51,110 bases of DNA from Myxococcaceae bacterium (GTDB taxonomy: Bacteria; Myxococcota; Myxococcia; Myxococcales; Myxococcaceae), in the NCBI GenBank assembly GCA_019694575.1, contig JAIBBR010000019.1, positions 1-51,110 on the forward strand. Direction: 5' to 3'. The notes beneath the pieces are model-generated. The model saw only the letters and a program-made list of their open reading frames with translations, searched no databases and was not told the DNA's origin. Each line of letters begins with the position of its first letter. Within the stretch, counting starts at the first letter, position 1. Made by a program: the position numbers and the translations under genes. This document shows positions 32,423 through 40,752 of the stretch, in pieces.

Positions 32423-34816
32423 TCAGTTGCGCAGCGGCTTGCCCTTTTCGAGCATGTACATGATGCGGTCTTTGGTCTTTTGCTCGCCGCAGAGCGACAA
32501 GAAGGCTTCGCGCTCGAGCTCCAACAAACGGTCTTCGGTAACGGGCGTGGTGGGCGAGGTGTCTCCACCCGTAATCACCGAAGCCAGCTTGCGGCCGATG
32601 AGCCGGTCATGCTCTGAGATTTGGTGGTTCAACTGCATGTCGTAGAGCATGGTGTCGATGGTCGCGGCGCCGCTCTTGCCGGGCAGCAAGAAGGTGGTCT
32701 GCCGCGGCGGTCGAAAACCCGCTTCGGCCATGCCCACCGCACGGGCCTTGGCGTCAGCGAGCAAGTGGTCTCTCGACATCGAGATGCCGTCGGTCGGCGC
32801 AAGAAAACACGCTTCTTTCGCTTCTTCAGCGCTGGTCGCCACCTTCGCGGTGCCAATGGTGAGAAACAGCTTCTTCATGAACGGCAGCGCGTCGAAGTCT
32901 TTGTTGCCGGCATGCGGGCCGTACACATTGCGCAACAGCTGCAAGTTGCCGCCCCCTCCGGGAATCAGGCCCACGCCGACTTCGACCAAGCCCATGTACA
33001 GCTCGGCCGACGCTTGAATCGCATTGCCGCCCATCGCCACTTCGGCGCCCCCGCCGAGCGTGAGGTTGAACGGCGCCGCCACCACGGGAATCGGTGAATA
33101 GCGCATCGCCTGGTTGGCGTACTGAAAGCGCTTAATCATGTTGCGCACCACTTCCCATTCGTCGGCGTTCACCGCCATCAGCAAGCCCATGATGTTGGCG
33201 CCCACCGAGAAGTTGCCCGCGTCGTTGCCAATCACCAAGGCGCGAAAACGGCTGTCTCCTTCGGCAACGGCCTTTTCCATCATCTCGGTGACTTGCTCGT
33301 CGATGGAGTTCATCTTCGAGCGAAACTCGAGCAACCCCACGCCGTCGCCCATGTCCCACAGGGCGGCGCTGTCGTTACCGTGCACCAACTTATTGCCACG
33401 CTTGAGCAGCTCAATGGTGATTTGGCGCTCGGGCACCGGCACCCTCTTCGCCGACTTGCTCTTCACGTCCCAATAGGTGTCGTGCACGCCTTCTTTTTGG
33501 AAGAAGTGGGTGCGACCGCTGGCCAACATTTCTTCGACCCACGGCGCCACCGCAAAGCCGTGCGCCTTCATTTGCTCGACGCCCTTCTTCACGCCGTACG
33601 CGTCCCATGTTTCGAAGGGCCCAATGTCCCAACCGAAGCCCCAGCGCAGCGCGCGGTCGATGTTGACATAGTCATCGGCGATTTCACCCAAGCGCCGTGA
33701 GGCATACGCCATGGTGTCGAGCGACACTTTGAGCGCGAACTTGGCGGCCTTGTCGGTGCCGTTCATCATCGCCACTGAACGTTCGGTGGGCGATTCCAAG
33801 TCTTTCGCCGCCCCGAGCGACTCGTAGCGCACCTTGTTTTGCGCGCGGTACTCGAGCGTGCCCAAGTCGAGCACGAGAATTTCTTTCTCGCCCTCGCCAC
33901 CTTTCTTCTTCTTGTAGAAACCGCCCTGCGTCTTGTCGCCGAGCATGCCTTTCTTCACCATCTCGAGCAGAAACGCGGGCGGCTTGAAAGCCTCGCGGTT
34001 CTCGTCTTTGGTCAGCGAGTCGTAACAGTTGTTGATGACGTGCAAGAAGGTGTCGAGCCCCACCAAGTCAGCGGTGCGAAACACGGCCGACTTAGGGCGG
34101 CCCATCGCCGGGCCAAAAATTTTGTCGACCTCTTCGATGGTGAGCCCGTCTTCTTTCATCACCGCGATGGTGCGCAAAAGGCCATAGGTGCCGACGCGGT
34201 TGGCAATGAAATTGGTGGTGTCTTTGCCATAAACGATGCCCTTGCCGAGCATCTGCTCGCCGAACTTCGCCATCTTCTGCATTACTTGGGGCGAGGTCTC
34301 GGCGCCCGGCACCAGCTCGAGCAGCTTCATGTAGCGCACCGGGTTGAAGAAGTGCGTCACCAAGAAGTTCTTCTTGAACTGCGCGCTGCGGCCTTGCGTC
34401 ATGCCGGCGATAGAAAGGCCCGAGGTATTCGAAGAAATAATGGCACCGGGGTGCAGGTACGGCTCGACCTTGGCGAAGAGCCCCTGCTTCACCGCCATGT
34501 CTTCTTTCACCACTTCGACGACCCAGTCGCAGTCTTTCAACTTGGCCAAGTCATCTTCAAGGTTGCCCACTTCAATCAGCGACAGGGCTGAAAGCGAAAA
34601 GAGCGGCGCGGGCTTTTGCTTTTTCAAGTTGGCGACGGCGGTGGCGGCGAACTTGTTGCGAAACGCCTTGGAGTCGACCTTGTCGCCTTCAGCCGGCTTG
34701 GGCGGCACGATGTCGAGCAACACCACCCCAATGCCTGCGTTGGCCAAGTGCGCGGCAATGCCGCTGCCCATCACGCCCGAGCCCAACACCGCCGCCTTAC
34801 GAATTCGTTCACTCAT
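32423..34816 (-). CDS. fadN: 3-hydroxyacyl-CoA dehydrogenase / enoyl-CoA hydratase, FadN type
   Basis: This bifunctional enzyme does the hydration and oxidation steps of fatty-acid beta-oxidation. Taking the ATG at 34816 (MSERIRKAAVLGSG), it has 797 residues. The dehydrogenase is N-terminal, with AVLGSGVMGSGIAAHLANAG as the NAD-binding loop, and the hydratase is C-terminal (about 470-700), with SVGANIMGL and EVGVGLIPGGGGNLQL. This domain order is the opposite of E. coli FadB (hydratase first) and matches the FadN group. Together with fadA it forms a two-gene beta-oxidation unit. An ATG four codons upstream (34828) is an alternative start. Confidence 0.92.
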   Translation of the reverse strand: MSERIRKAAVLGSGVMGSGIAAHLANAGIGVVLLDIVPPKPAEGDKVDSKAFRNKFAATAVANLKKQKPAPLFSLSALSLIEVGNLEDDLAKLKDCDWVVEVVKEDMAVKQGLFAKVEPYLHPGAIISSNTSGLSIAGMTQGRSAQFKKNFLVTHFFNPVRYMKLLELVPGAETSPQVMQKMAKFGEQMLGKGIVYGKDTTNFIANRVGTYGLLRTIAVMKEDGLTIEEVDKIFGPAMGRPKSAVFRTADLVGLDTFLHVINNCYDSLTKDENREAFKPPAFLLEMVKKGMLGDKTQGGFYKKKKGGEGEKEILVLDLGTLEYRAQNKVRYESLGAAKDLESPTERSVAMMNGTDKAAKFALKVSLDTMAYASRRLGEIADDYVNIDRALRWGFGWDIGPFETWDAYGVKKGVEQMKAHGFAVAPWVEEMLASGRTHFFQKEGVHDTYWDVKSKSAKRVPVPERQITIELLKRGNKLVHGNDSAALWDMGDGVGLLEFRSKMNSIDEQVTEMMEKAVAEGDSRFRALVIGNDAGNFSVGANIMGLLMAVNADEWEVVRNMIKRFQYANQAMRYSPIPVVAAPFNLTLGGGAEVAMGGNAIQASAELYMGLVEVGVGLIPGGGGNLQLLRNVYGPHAGNKDFDALPFMKKLFLTIGTAKVATSAEEAKEACFLAPTDGISMSRDHLLADAKARAVGMAEAGFRPPRQTTFLLPGKSGAATIDTMLYDMQLNHQISEHDRLIGRKLASVITGGDTSPTTPVTEDRLLELEREAFLSLCGEQKTKDRIMYMLEKGKPLRN

Positions 34817-34866
34817 CGTTGCCACCATTTCGAGAAGTTTTTTTTAGACGTGAGAAAAGACTGCGC

Positions 34867-35466
34867 TTACGGGTGACCCAAAATGCCAGAGAAGGCGTTG
34901 GTCGCCGCTCCCGGGTCTAAAAACATCAGGCCTAAGCCATAACGCCCGGCTTCGGGGTTTACATGCACCACGCGCGCTTCGAATGCCAAAGTGCGCCCGG
35001 CAAAAGGAATGTCGATTTCTACCGTGACGATGGTGTTGAGCTGCTGCTGGCGGTCAGACCAGAGAAACATGCCACCGCGCTTCAGCTCGCGCTCCCATGA
35101 TTCGGTGAGCGCTTGCTGGGTGGGAAAAACCGCCTGCAAGCGACTGGGGTCTTTCAAATGCGGCACCATTTCGGCGACGGTTTCAGACGGGGTGAGAAAA
35201 CGCACGCCGAAGCCGCCCTTCATCACCTGGCGAAGCTCAGGGGCCACCAGCGCCAACCGCGCCACAATGGCCTCGAAATAGAGCACGCGGTCTTGGTCCA
35301 TGGTGATTTCGAGGTGCAACCGGGTGCCGATTTTCGGCCCCTGCGCGGTGACTACGAACATGCCGGTGGCCGAGACATCGCCCGAGAACCCGTTGTGGGT
35401 GAACGACTTTTCGCCGAACTTCACTTTGAAGCGCTTCGAATAGCGGCGGTGTCTGCGTTTTTCCAA
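34867..35466 (-). CDS. Double-PilZ-domain protein with TTG start
   Basis: PilZ domains bind cyclic di-GMP or resemble those that do. The protein has two PilZ-like halves: RRHRRYSKRFKVKFGEKSFTHNGFSGDVSATGMFV (about 4-115) and LKRGGMFLWSDRQQQLNTIVTVEID (about 130-199). The arginine cluster at the start (EKRRHRRYSKR) resembles the c-di-GMP-binding RxxxR motif. I place the start at TTG 35466: AAGGGAAG lies 5 bases upstream, and the earlier part of the frame lies inside the E1-beta gene. The gene is 23 bases after E1-beta and so is co-transcribed with 2-oxoacid dehydrogenase genes. Confidence 0.75.
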   Translation of the reverse strand: MEKRRHRRYSKRFKVKFGEKSFTHNGFSGDVSATGMFVVTAQGPKIGTRLHLEITMDQDRVLYFEAIVARLALVAPELRQVMKGGFGVRFLTPSETVAEMVPHLKDPSRLQAVFPTQQALTESWERELKRGGMFLWSDRQQQLNTIVTVEIDIPFAGRTLAFEARVVHVNPEAGRYGLGLMFLDPGAATNAFSGILGHP

Positions 35467-35488
35467 TTTAAGCTTCCCTTCTGCTCCT

Positions 35489-36544
35489 CTATGGCTCCGT
35501 CTTTGCCAACTGCCGCATCGCCTGAGTGATGTCACCCAACTGCGGCACCGAGGCGTTTTCCAACGCGTCGGCGAGGCCAATGCCGGGTATGAACTTGCCC
35601 GCCAACAGCTTGGGCGGAGCAAGCAATTGGTAAAACAATTCGTCGCACGTGCGGCGCACCAGGTGCTCGCCGAAGTTGGTCACCTCGGTGTCTTCGTTGA
35701 CGAAGAGCACCCGGCCTGTTTTCTCGATGCTGGCTTTCACCTTCGCCCAGTCGTATGGCCAGAGCGAGCGCAGGTCGATGACCTCAGCGTCGATGTTTTC
35801 GTCAGCCAACGCATGCGCCGCCTTCACGCACAAAGGAAGCGTGCGGCCATAGCTGACCACGGTGAGCTGCGAACCCGGGCGCAAAATTTTCGCCTCGCCA
35901 ATCGGCACCAGGTATTTCTCGACCGAAGGCCACTGCGCCTTCCACTTCGAGCGGTCGCCCAGCGGTGCATCAATCATCTTTGACAATTGCTTGTCGTCGC
36001 CGGGCTCTCCGGGAATCAGTTCGTCGCCGCGAATACGCAACAGCGCCTTCGGCTTCAAAAACATCACCGGGTCTTTCTCGGCGCAGGCCGAAAGGAGCAA
36101 GCCGTACGCATCGAGCGGCGTCGACGGCATCACCACTTTCCACCCGGGAATGTGGGTCATCGTCGCGTCGAAAGAATGCGAGTGGTAAATGCTGCCGCGA
36201 ATGCCCGAGCCGACCGGCGTCATTACCACCATGGGCAAATTCCACTGGCCGTAAGATGACCAGCAGGTGTTGCCAGCCAGCTTGAGCAGGTCGATGGTGT
36301 TGTAGATGTAGTCGCAGAACTGAATCTCAGCGACGGGCTTTTGCCCTGCCATCGCCAAGCCCATGGCCATGCCGATAATGCCGCGCTCGTCGAGCGGCGC
36401 GTTCCACGCGGTCTTCAAACCTTGCGTTGCGGTGAACACGCCTCCCAGCGGAGGGCCCACGTCTTGGCCGAAGACGTCAGAGACGCCCATGTTCTCTTCG
36501 GCGTAGTGCAGCGCCATTCGAATGGCTTGCGCCATGTTCGCCAT
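35489..36544 (-). CDS. 2-oxoacid dehydrogenase E1 beta subunit
   Basis: The 351-residue protein is the beta subunit of a thiamine diphosphate-dependent 2-oxoacid dehydrogenase. Conserved blocks include QAIRMALHYAEENMGVSDVFGQDVG, LKTAWNAPLDERGIIGMAMGLAMAG, VAEIQFCDYIYNTIDLLK and the C-terminal KTGRVLFVNEDTEVTNFGEH domain. The sequence resembles the branched-chain (2-oxoisovalerate) type more than pyruvate dehydrogenase, but the E2/E3 genes that would settle this are not in the window. The E1-alpha gene ends 2 bases before it. Confidence 0.85.
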   Translation of the reverse strand: MANMAQAIRMALHYAEENMGVSDVFGQDVGPPLGGVFTATQGLKTAWNAPLDERGIIGMAMGLAMAGQKPVAEIQFCDYIYNTIDLLKLAGNTCWSSYGQWNLPMVVMTPVGSGIRGSIYHSHSFDATMTHIPGWKVVMPSTPLDAYGLLLSACAEKDPVMFLKPKALLRIRGDELIPGEPGDDKQLSKMIDAPLGDRSKWKAQWPSVEKYLVPIGEAKILRPGSQLTVVSYGRTLPLCVKAAHALADENIDAEVIDLRSLWPYDWAKVKASIEKTGRVLFVNEDTEVTNFGEHLVRRTCDELFYQLLAPPKLLAGKFIPGIGLADALENASVPQLGDITQAMRQLAKTEP

Positions 36545-36546
36545 GG

Positions 36547-37572
36547 TCAGGTTTCTCCTGAATAAATGTGTTTGAAAATGTCAGAGCCGTCAGGCATCGG
36601 CTCTTCTTTCGCCTGCCGGGCCATCTCGGCGATGTCGTCGGCCCACTTTTGGCGCAGGCTCTTCGCGTCTTGGGCCGTCAGCAGTTTCTGCGCTATCAGC
36701 TTGGCTTCGAATTGCGCCAAGCAGTCGGCTTCTTCGCCCACGTAATTCGCGCCCGACGCTGAAGAATGGCCATAGAGCCGCGACACGTTCGCTTCGACCA
36801 AGTAGGGCTTGCGCTCTTGGCGTACGTATTCGAACGCTTCTTTCAGCTCAGAATAAGCCGTGATGGGGTCGTTGCCGTCGATGGTCTTGTGGCGAATGTT
36901 GAACGCGGCCCCGCGGTCAGAAATGCGCTTCACGCCTTGCTGCGTGTTGTACGAAGTCGAAATGCCCCACCGGTTGTTGGTGACGATGATTAAAATCGGT
37001 AACTCGTTGCCAGGGCGACTCGCCCACACCAGGCAAGAAGCAAAATCGCCTTCAGCCGTGCCCGCGTCGCCACCGGTCACCACCGTCACCCCGTCGCCGC
37101 CATGACGCTTCTGCGCCAGCGCGGTGCCAGGCGCCATCACGTACTGCACTTCAATCGGCGAGCTCACGGGCGCCACGTTCCACTTTCGTACCGCGAAGTG
37201 GCCGGCGAAATTGCGGCCTCCCGAGTACGGGTCGGTGGAGGTGTTCTTCATTTGCCGCAACGCGCCGAGGGGCGATTCACCCAGCGCCAGCAAGGTGGCC
37301 GACTGGCGGTAATGAAAATGTAAAAAATCGAACGCTGGGCCTTGGCCTTTTTTAATGAGCAACCCGAGCGCCACGTTGAACGCTTCTTCGCCGGGTCCGC
37401 CGATCCAAAAATAGCCGTGGCCTGACTTGTACATCGCAATCAGGCGCTCCTCGAGCACCCGGGCTTGCACCATGAGCCCGTGCATTTTGAGGAGCAGCGC
37501 TGGGTCTAAAGGCAGCTCGTCAGCATGGGTGACGAGCGCGGGCCGAGGCAATTTTCGGGCTTCTTTGGGCAT
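36547..37572 (-). CDS. 2-oxoacid dehydrogenase E1 alpha subunit
   Basis: The 341-residue protein is the ThDP-binding alpha subunit partner of the downstream E1-beta. The cofactor motif is GGDAGTAEGDFASCLVWASRPGNELPILIIVTNN, of which GDAGTAEGDF and the NN near its end bind ThDP/Mg. YFWIGGPGEEAFNVALGLLIKKG and RLYGHSSASGANYVGEE are further family signatures. It is probably part of branched-chain oxoacid oxidation, which in myxobacteria supplies starter units for iso-fatty acids; that link is inference. The kinase gene ends 18 bases before it. Confidence 0.87.
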   Translation of the reverse strand: MPKEARKLPRPALVTHADELPLDPALLLKMHGLMVQARVLEERLIAMYKSGHGYFWIGGPGEEAFNVALGLLIKKGQGPAFDFLHFHYRQSATLLALGESPLGALRQMKNTSTDPYSGGRNFAGHFAVRKWNVAPVSSPIEVQYVMAPGTALAQKRHGGDGVTVVTGGDAGTAEGDFASCLVWASRPGNELPILIIVTNNRWGISTSYNTQQGVKRISDRGAAFNIRHKTIDGNDPITAYSELKEAFEYVRQERKPYLVEANVSRLYGHSSASGANYVGEEADCLAQFEAKLIAQKLLTAQDAKSLRQKWADDIAEMARQAKEEPMPDGSDIFKHIYSGET

Positions 37573-37590
37573 GGCGTCTTAAGGGAGGAT

Positions 37591-39519
37591 CTACTTCCCC
37601 AAGACGCGGTTCTCCAGTTCGATCAGCGCGCGATCAGCATCTTTTTGCTGGGCCACTGTTTTTGCCAATTCGACCTTTCGCTGCACTGCTTTGAAGGCGC
37701 TTTTACCGTTGGCGTCGACGAGCCGACCCTTCAGCTTCTCAAGCCGCGCCTCGGTTTGCTGTTGCCACACCTCGTCAGCGGCCGCGGCATCGAGCGCGGG
37801 CGCTTCGGCCCGTTGTTTGTTCTGCGCCAACAACCAGCCTCCAACCAAACCCACGCCCAAGAGCAACAGTGAAAGCAACGCCCAACTCAAGGGCATGCCC
37901 GAACGCGTGCCTCCGCCGACTCCCGACAGGGTGGCTTCGCTGTCGCGGAGGGTCGGCACCCCGGGCTGGGGCGCAGACCGCCGCGGCGCGGTGATGGCGC
38001 TCGGCGCGTGGGGGCTCTCATCGGCCAGCGTGACTTCTTGGTCACTGCCGGCCTGGCGCAAGATGTGGCGAATTTCTTTCACCTTGGGGCGCCGCTCAGG
38101 GTCTTTTTGCAGCAGCCACAAAACCAAGTCGACCATCGCCTGGGGCAGCGTGGGCTCGAACTCGCGCGGCGAAGGCGGAACGTTATGCACGTGCTGGTCC
38201 ATCACCTCGATGGGCATTGAACCGATGAACGGCAAGCGGCCCGTCAGCACATGAAAGGCGAGCACCCCAAAACCGTACAAGTCTGACGCCGGCGTGGGCG
38301 CTTTGCCCCGCGCGTGCTCGGGCGCAATGTAGTCAGGCGTACCGGCAATGCGGCTCACTTCGCGCTTCTCTTCTTTGCGCGCCAAACCAAAGTCGAGCAG
38401 CTTGACCCACGACTCGCCGTCGGCCTGTTTGGCCAAAAAGACATTGGCCGGCTTCAAGTCGCGGTGAACGATGCCCACCTTGTGCGCGGCATCGAGCGCC
38501 GCCAGCACGCCCTGCAGAATCGGCAGCGCGTCACGCACCGAGAGCTTGGTTTCTCGCTCTAGCCGCGCGTCGAGCGTTTCGCCTTCTAAATATTCCATCA
38601 CCAGGTACTGGCGGCCGTCGCTCAATTCGCCCGCGCCGAAAATGCTGATGATGTTGCGGTGCTGAATCGCGTTCACCACGCGGGCTTCTTCAAGCAGCCG
38701 TTCCATGTCGCGGGGGTTGGCGACAATGTCGTTGCGCAACACTTTGATGGCCACGTGCTTGGCGATGACCGCGTTGAAGCCGCGGTACACCACGCCCATC
38801 GCCCCAATGCCGACGCGCCCTTCTACCCAGTAGTCGCCAATGTGCGTGCCCACCAGCGGGTCTTTCTTGGTGCTGGGCGAGAAATGCGGGGCCGACACGG
38901 GTGCGTGCGACTGGGTGGGCGCGGTTTCTTCAGCTGAACCCAACGCGCCGGCAGACTCTGACACTGCATCGCCCGGCAACGGTTCAGCGGGCACCGGTTT
39001 GAGCTCGGGTGAGGTTTTTTCACCTTCTCTCGGCGGCGCGGGCTCGTTGAGCGGAGGCAATATTTCAGGGCCCGGCGCGTTCGAGGGCAGCGGCGTAGCA
39101 GCCGACGCGGCGAGCTCGGCCAACGCGGCATGGTCAAACGCATTCAACACCTGGCCCACGGCGACGTCGTTCTGTTGAGCTGCCAATTCAGCGGCGGCCG
39201 CCGAAAACATTTGCCCTGTGCGCTCGTGTGCGTGCTCGGGGCTTTCAATGGCGGCGGCATTTTCATTGAGCGCAGTGGCCTGCGCGAATGCCACCGCCAT
39301 CGGAGACGCCACTGAGCCCGTTTGCTCTTGCCCATCGGCGCCGTGCGTCATCAACGTCAAGGGCAATTCGACTTGGCCGGTGCGTTCTTCGGCGGCGGCA
39401 GGTGAGAACATTTGGCCGGTCTGCTCTTGCTCTGGCATGGCGCTGCCGCAGCGAAGACACTCGCGGGCATCAAACGCCACCGCGCTACCGCAGCTGAGAC
39501 AAGACTTCTCGCTGACCAT
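37591..39519 (-). CDS. Membrane Ser/Thr protein kinase with zinc ribbon
   Basis: The 642-residue protein begins with a zinc-ribbon-like motif (CLSC at 7-10 and CLRC at 21-24). A linker of about 190 residues, rich in Ala, Glu and Pro, repeats an (E/Q)(R/Q)TGQ/S motif several times (EQTGQM, ERTGQV, EQTGSV, ERTGQM). The kinase domain spans about 225-490 with GIGAMGVVYRG, AIKVL, HRDLKPANVFL near 352 and DFGLARK. A membrane span lies near 575-597 (WALLSLLLLGVGLVGGWLLA), and the last ~45 residues are a charged, helical C-terminal tail outside the cytoplasm. It may phosphorylate factors linked to the neighbouring metabolic genes; that is unproven. Confidence 0.9.
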   Translation of the reverse strand: MVSEKSCLSCGSAVAFDARECLRCGSAMPEQEQTGQMFSPAAAEERTGQVELPLTLMTHGADGQEQTGSVASPMAVAFAQATALNENAAAIESPEHAHERTGQMFSAAAAELAAQQNDVAVGQVLNAFDHAALAELAASAATPLPSNAPGPEILPPLNEPAPPREGEKTSPELKPVPAEPLPGDAVSESAGALGSAEETAPTQSHAPVSAPHFSPSTKKDPLVGTHIGDYWVEGRVGIGAMGVVYRGFNAVIAKHVAIKVLRNDIVANPRDMERLLEEARVVNAIQHRNIISIFGAGELSDGRQYLVMEYLEGETLDARLERETKLSVRDALPILQGVLAALDAAHKVGIVHRDLKPANVFLAKQADGESWVKLLDFGLARKEEKREVSRIAGTPDYIAPEHARGKAPTPASDLYGFGVLAFHVLTGRLPFIGSMPIEVMDQHVHNVPPSPREFEPTLPQAMVDLVLWLLQKDPERRPKVKEIRHILRQAGSDQEVTLADESPHAPSAITAPRRSAPQPGVPTLRDSEATLSGVGGGTRSGMPLSWALLSLLLLGVGLVGGWLLAQNKQRAEAPALDAAAADEVWQQQTEARLEKLKGRLVDANGKSAFKAVQRKVELAKTVAQQKDADRALIELENRVLGK

Positions 39520-39589
39520 GACGGGCCGTCATTCAAGCACAGACGCGCGCGATTACCTGTTTGCGCACAACGGCATGAAGGTGGCGAAC

Positions 39590-40645
39590 CTACACTGTCG
39601 CCGGAACGAAACCGTGCGCGCTCTCGGCGAGCACCAACTGTCCGCACGCCGCGGCGATTTCTTGCCCTCGCGGCCAACGCACCAGACACAGTAACCCCTG
39701 CGCACGCACCCGCTTTTGAAACGCGAGCATGCGCGCAGGCTTGGGCGGCGTCAGCGGGCTGCCGGGAAAAGGGTTGTGCGGAATGAGGTTCACCCGCGCC
39801 GGCACCTCGCGCAACAGCTCCACCAAGCGGTCAGCGTCTTCGTCGAAATCATTCACCCCATCGAAGAGCACGTACTCGATGAAGTGCTCGCGCTTGGGGT
39901 GCACCTTGGCGTCGTCTTTGAGCGCTTGGAGCAGCGCCGCAATGGGCCACGTCTTGGTTTGCGGCATCAACTGGGTGCGCACTGGGTCGGTGGTGGCGTT
40001 GAGCGAAAGCGCCAAGCTGGCGGTCGACTCTTTGAGAAACCGCACCATGCCCGGCAACACGCCAGAGGTCGACACTGTGACTTGCCGCGCGCCGAGCTGC
40101 GGGTAAGGCCCTTGCGTCAGCACCTGCACTGCACGCAGCACGTTGTCTACATTGTCGAGAGGCTCGCCCATGCCCATGAACACCACGTTGCGGGCGGGTG
40201 CTTGGGGCGGCGCGTCGGCGCGGGCCATGAAATATTGAGCCACCATTTCAGCAGCGGTGAGCGAACGGTCGAAGCCGAGCTCTTTGGTGGCGCAGAAGAC
40301 GCAGCGGCGCGTGCAACCGGCTTGGCTCGAAATGCACACCGTGCTGCGCCCATGGGCGGGAATGCGCACCGTTTCAACCGTCTGCTCGCCGAAGCCAAGC
40401 GCAAACTTGGTGGTGCCGTCAGGGCTGCGCTGGGCCTGCTTCACCGTGGGCAGGCCCAAACTCACCTGCTGACGAAAAGGTTGCCACTGCTTCCAGCTGA
40501 CTTTGGGTATTGAGGGGGGCAGCTCCGTCGGCATGGGTGTCGTTTCGTAAAGCCACTTCAGCGTCTCGAGCGCCCGCACCCGGCTGCCGAGCTTTTGGGT
40601 GAGCTCGACGAGGGTGAAACCGAAGAGTGAAGGGCGAAAGTCCAT
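39590..40645 (-). CDS. rlmN: RlmN-type 23S rRNA/tRNA adenine C2-methyltransferase
   Basis: A radical SAM enzyme that methylates C2 of A2503 in 23S rRNA and of A37 in some tRNAs. The 351-residue protein has the iron-sulfur motif CTRRCVFC (Cys111, Cys115, Cys118), GMGEPLDN, the SAM-binding segment VTVSTSGVLPGM, and a C-terminal AAACGQL with Cys334, the methylated-intermediate cysteine partner of the family. It could be a Cfr-like resistance paralogue, but the overall layout favours the housekeeping RlmN. It is followed by a 70-base gap to the kinase gene. Confidence 0.9.
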   Translation of the reverse strand: MDFRPSLFGFTLVELTQKLGSRVRALETLKWLYETTPMPTELPPSIPKVSWKQWQPFRQQVSLGLPTVKQAQRSPDGTTKFALGFGEQTVETVRIPAHGRSTVCISSQAGCTRRCVFCATKELGFDRSLTAAEMVAQYFMARADAPPQAPARNVVFMGMGEPLDNVDNVLRAVQVLTQGPYPQLGARQVTVSTSGVLPGMVRFLKESTASLALSLNATTDPVRTQLMPQTKTWPIAALLQALKDDAKVHPKREHFIEYVLFDGVNDFDEDADRLVELLREVPARVNLIPHNPFPGSPLTPPKPARMLAFQKRVRAQGLLCLVRWPRGQEIAAACGQLVLAESAHGFVPATV

Positions 40646-40684
40646 GCGTGAGAGGGTGATGACTTATCAGCGCATGCCAGCCCA

Positions 40685-40731
40685 ATAAAAAGGGAACAGG
40701 CTACTTTTTTTAAGAAAAGCAGCCTGCCCCC
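40685..40731 (-). terminator. Strong rho-independent terminator after the RHS gene
   Basis: On the minus strand, a long hairpin with arms GGGGCAGGCTGCTTTT and AAAAAGTAGCCTGTTCCC around a short TTAA loop is followed by TTTTTATT (bases 40685-40691). It starts about 20 bases after the RHS stop at 40753. It is the clearest intrinsic terminator in the window and shows that nothing downstream is co-transcribed with the RHS gene. Confidence 0.85.
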
Positions 40732-40752
40732 ACTTTCATTTCTACGTCAGCG

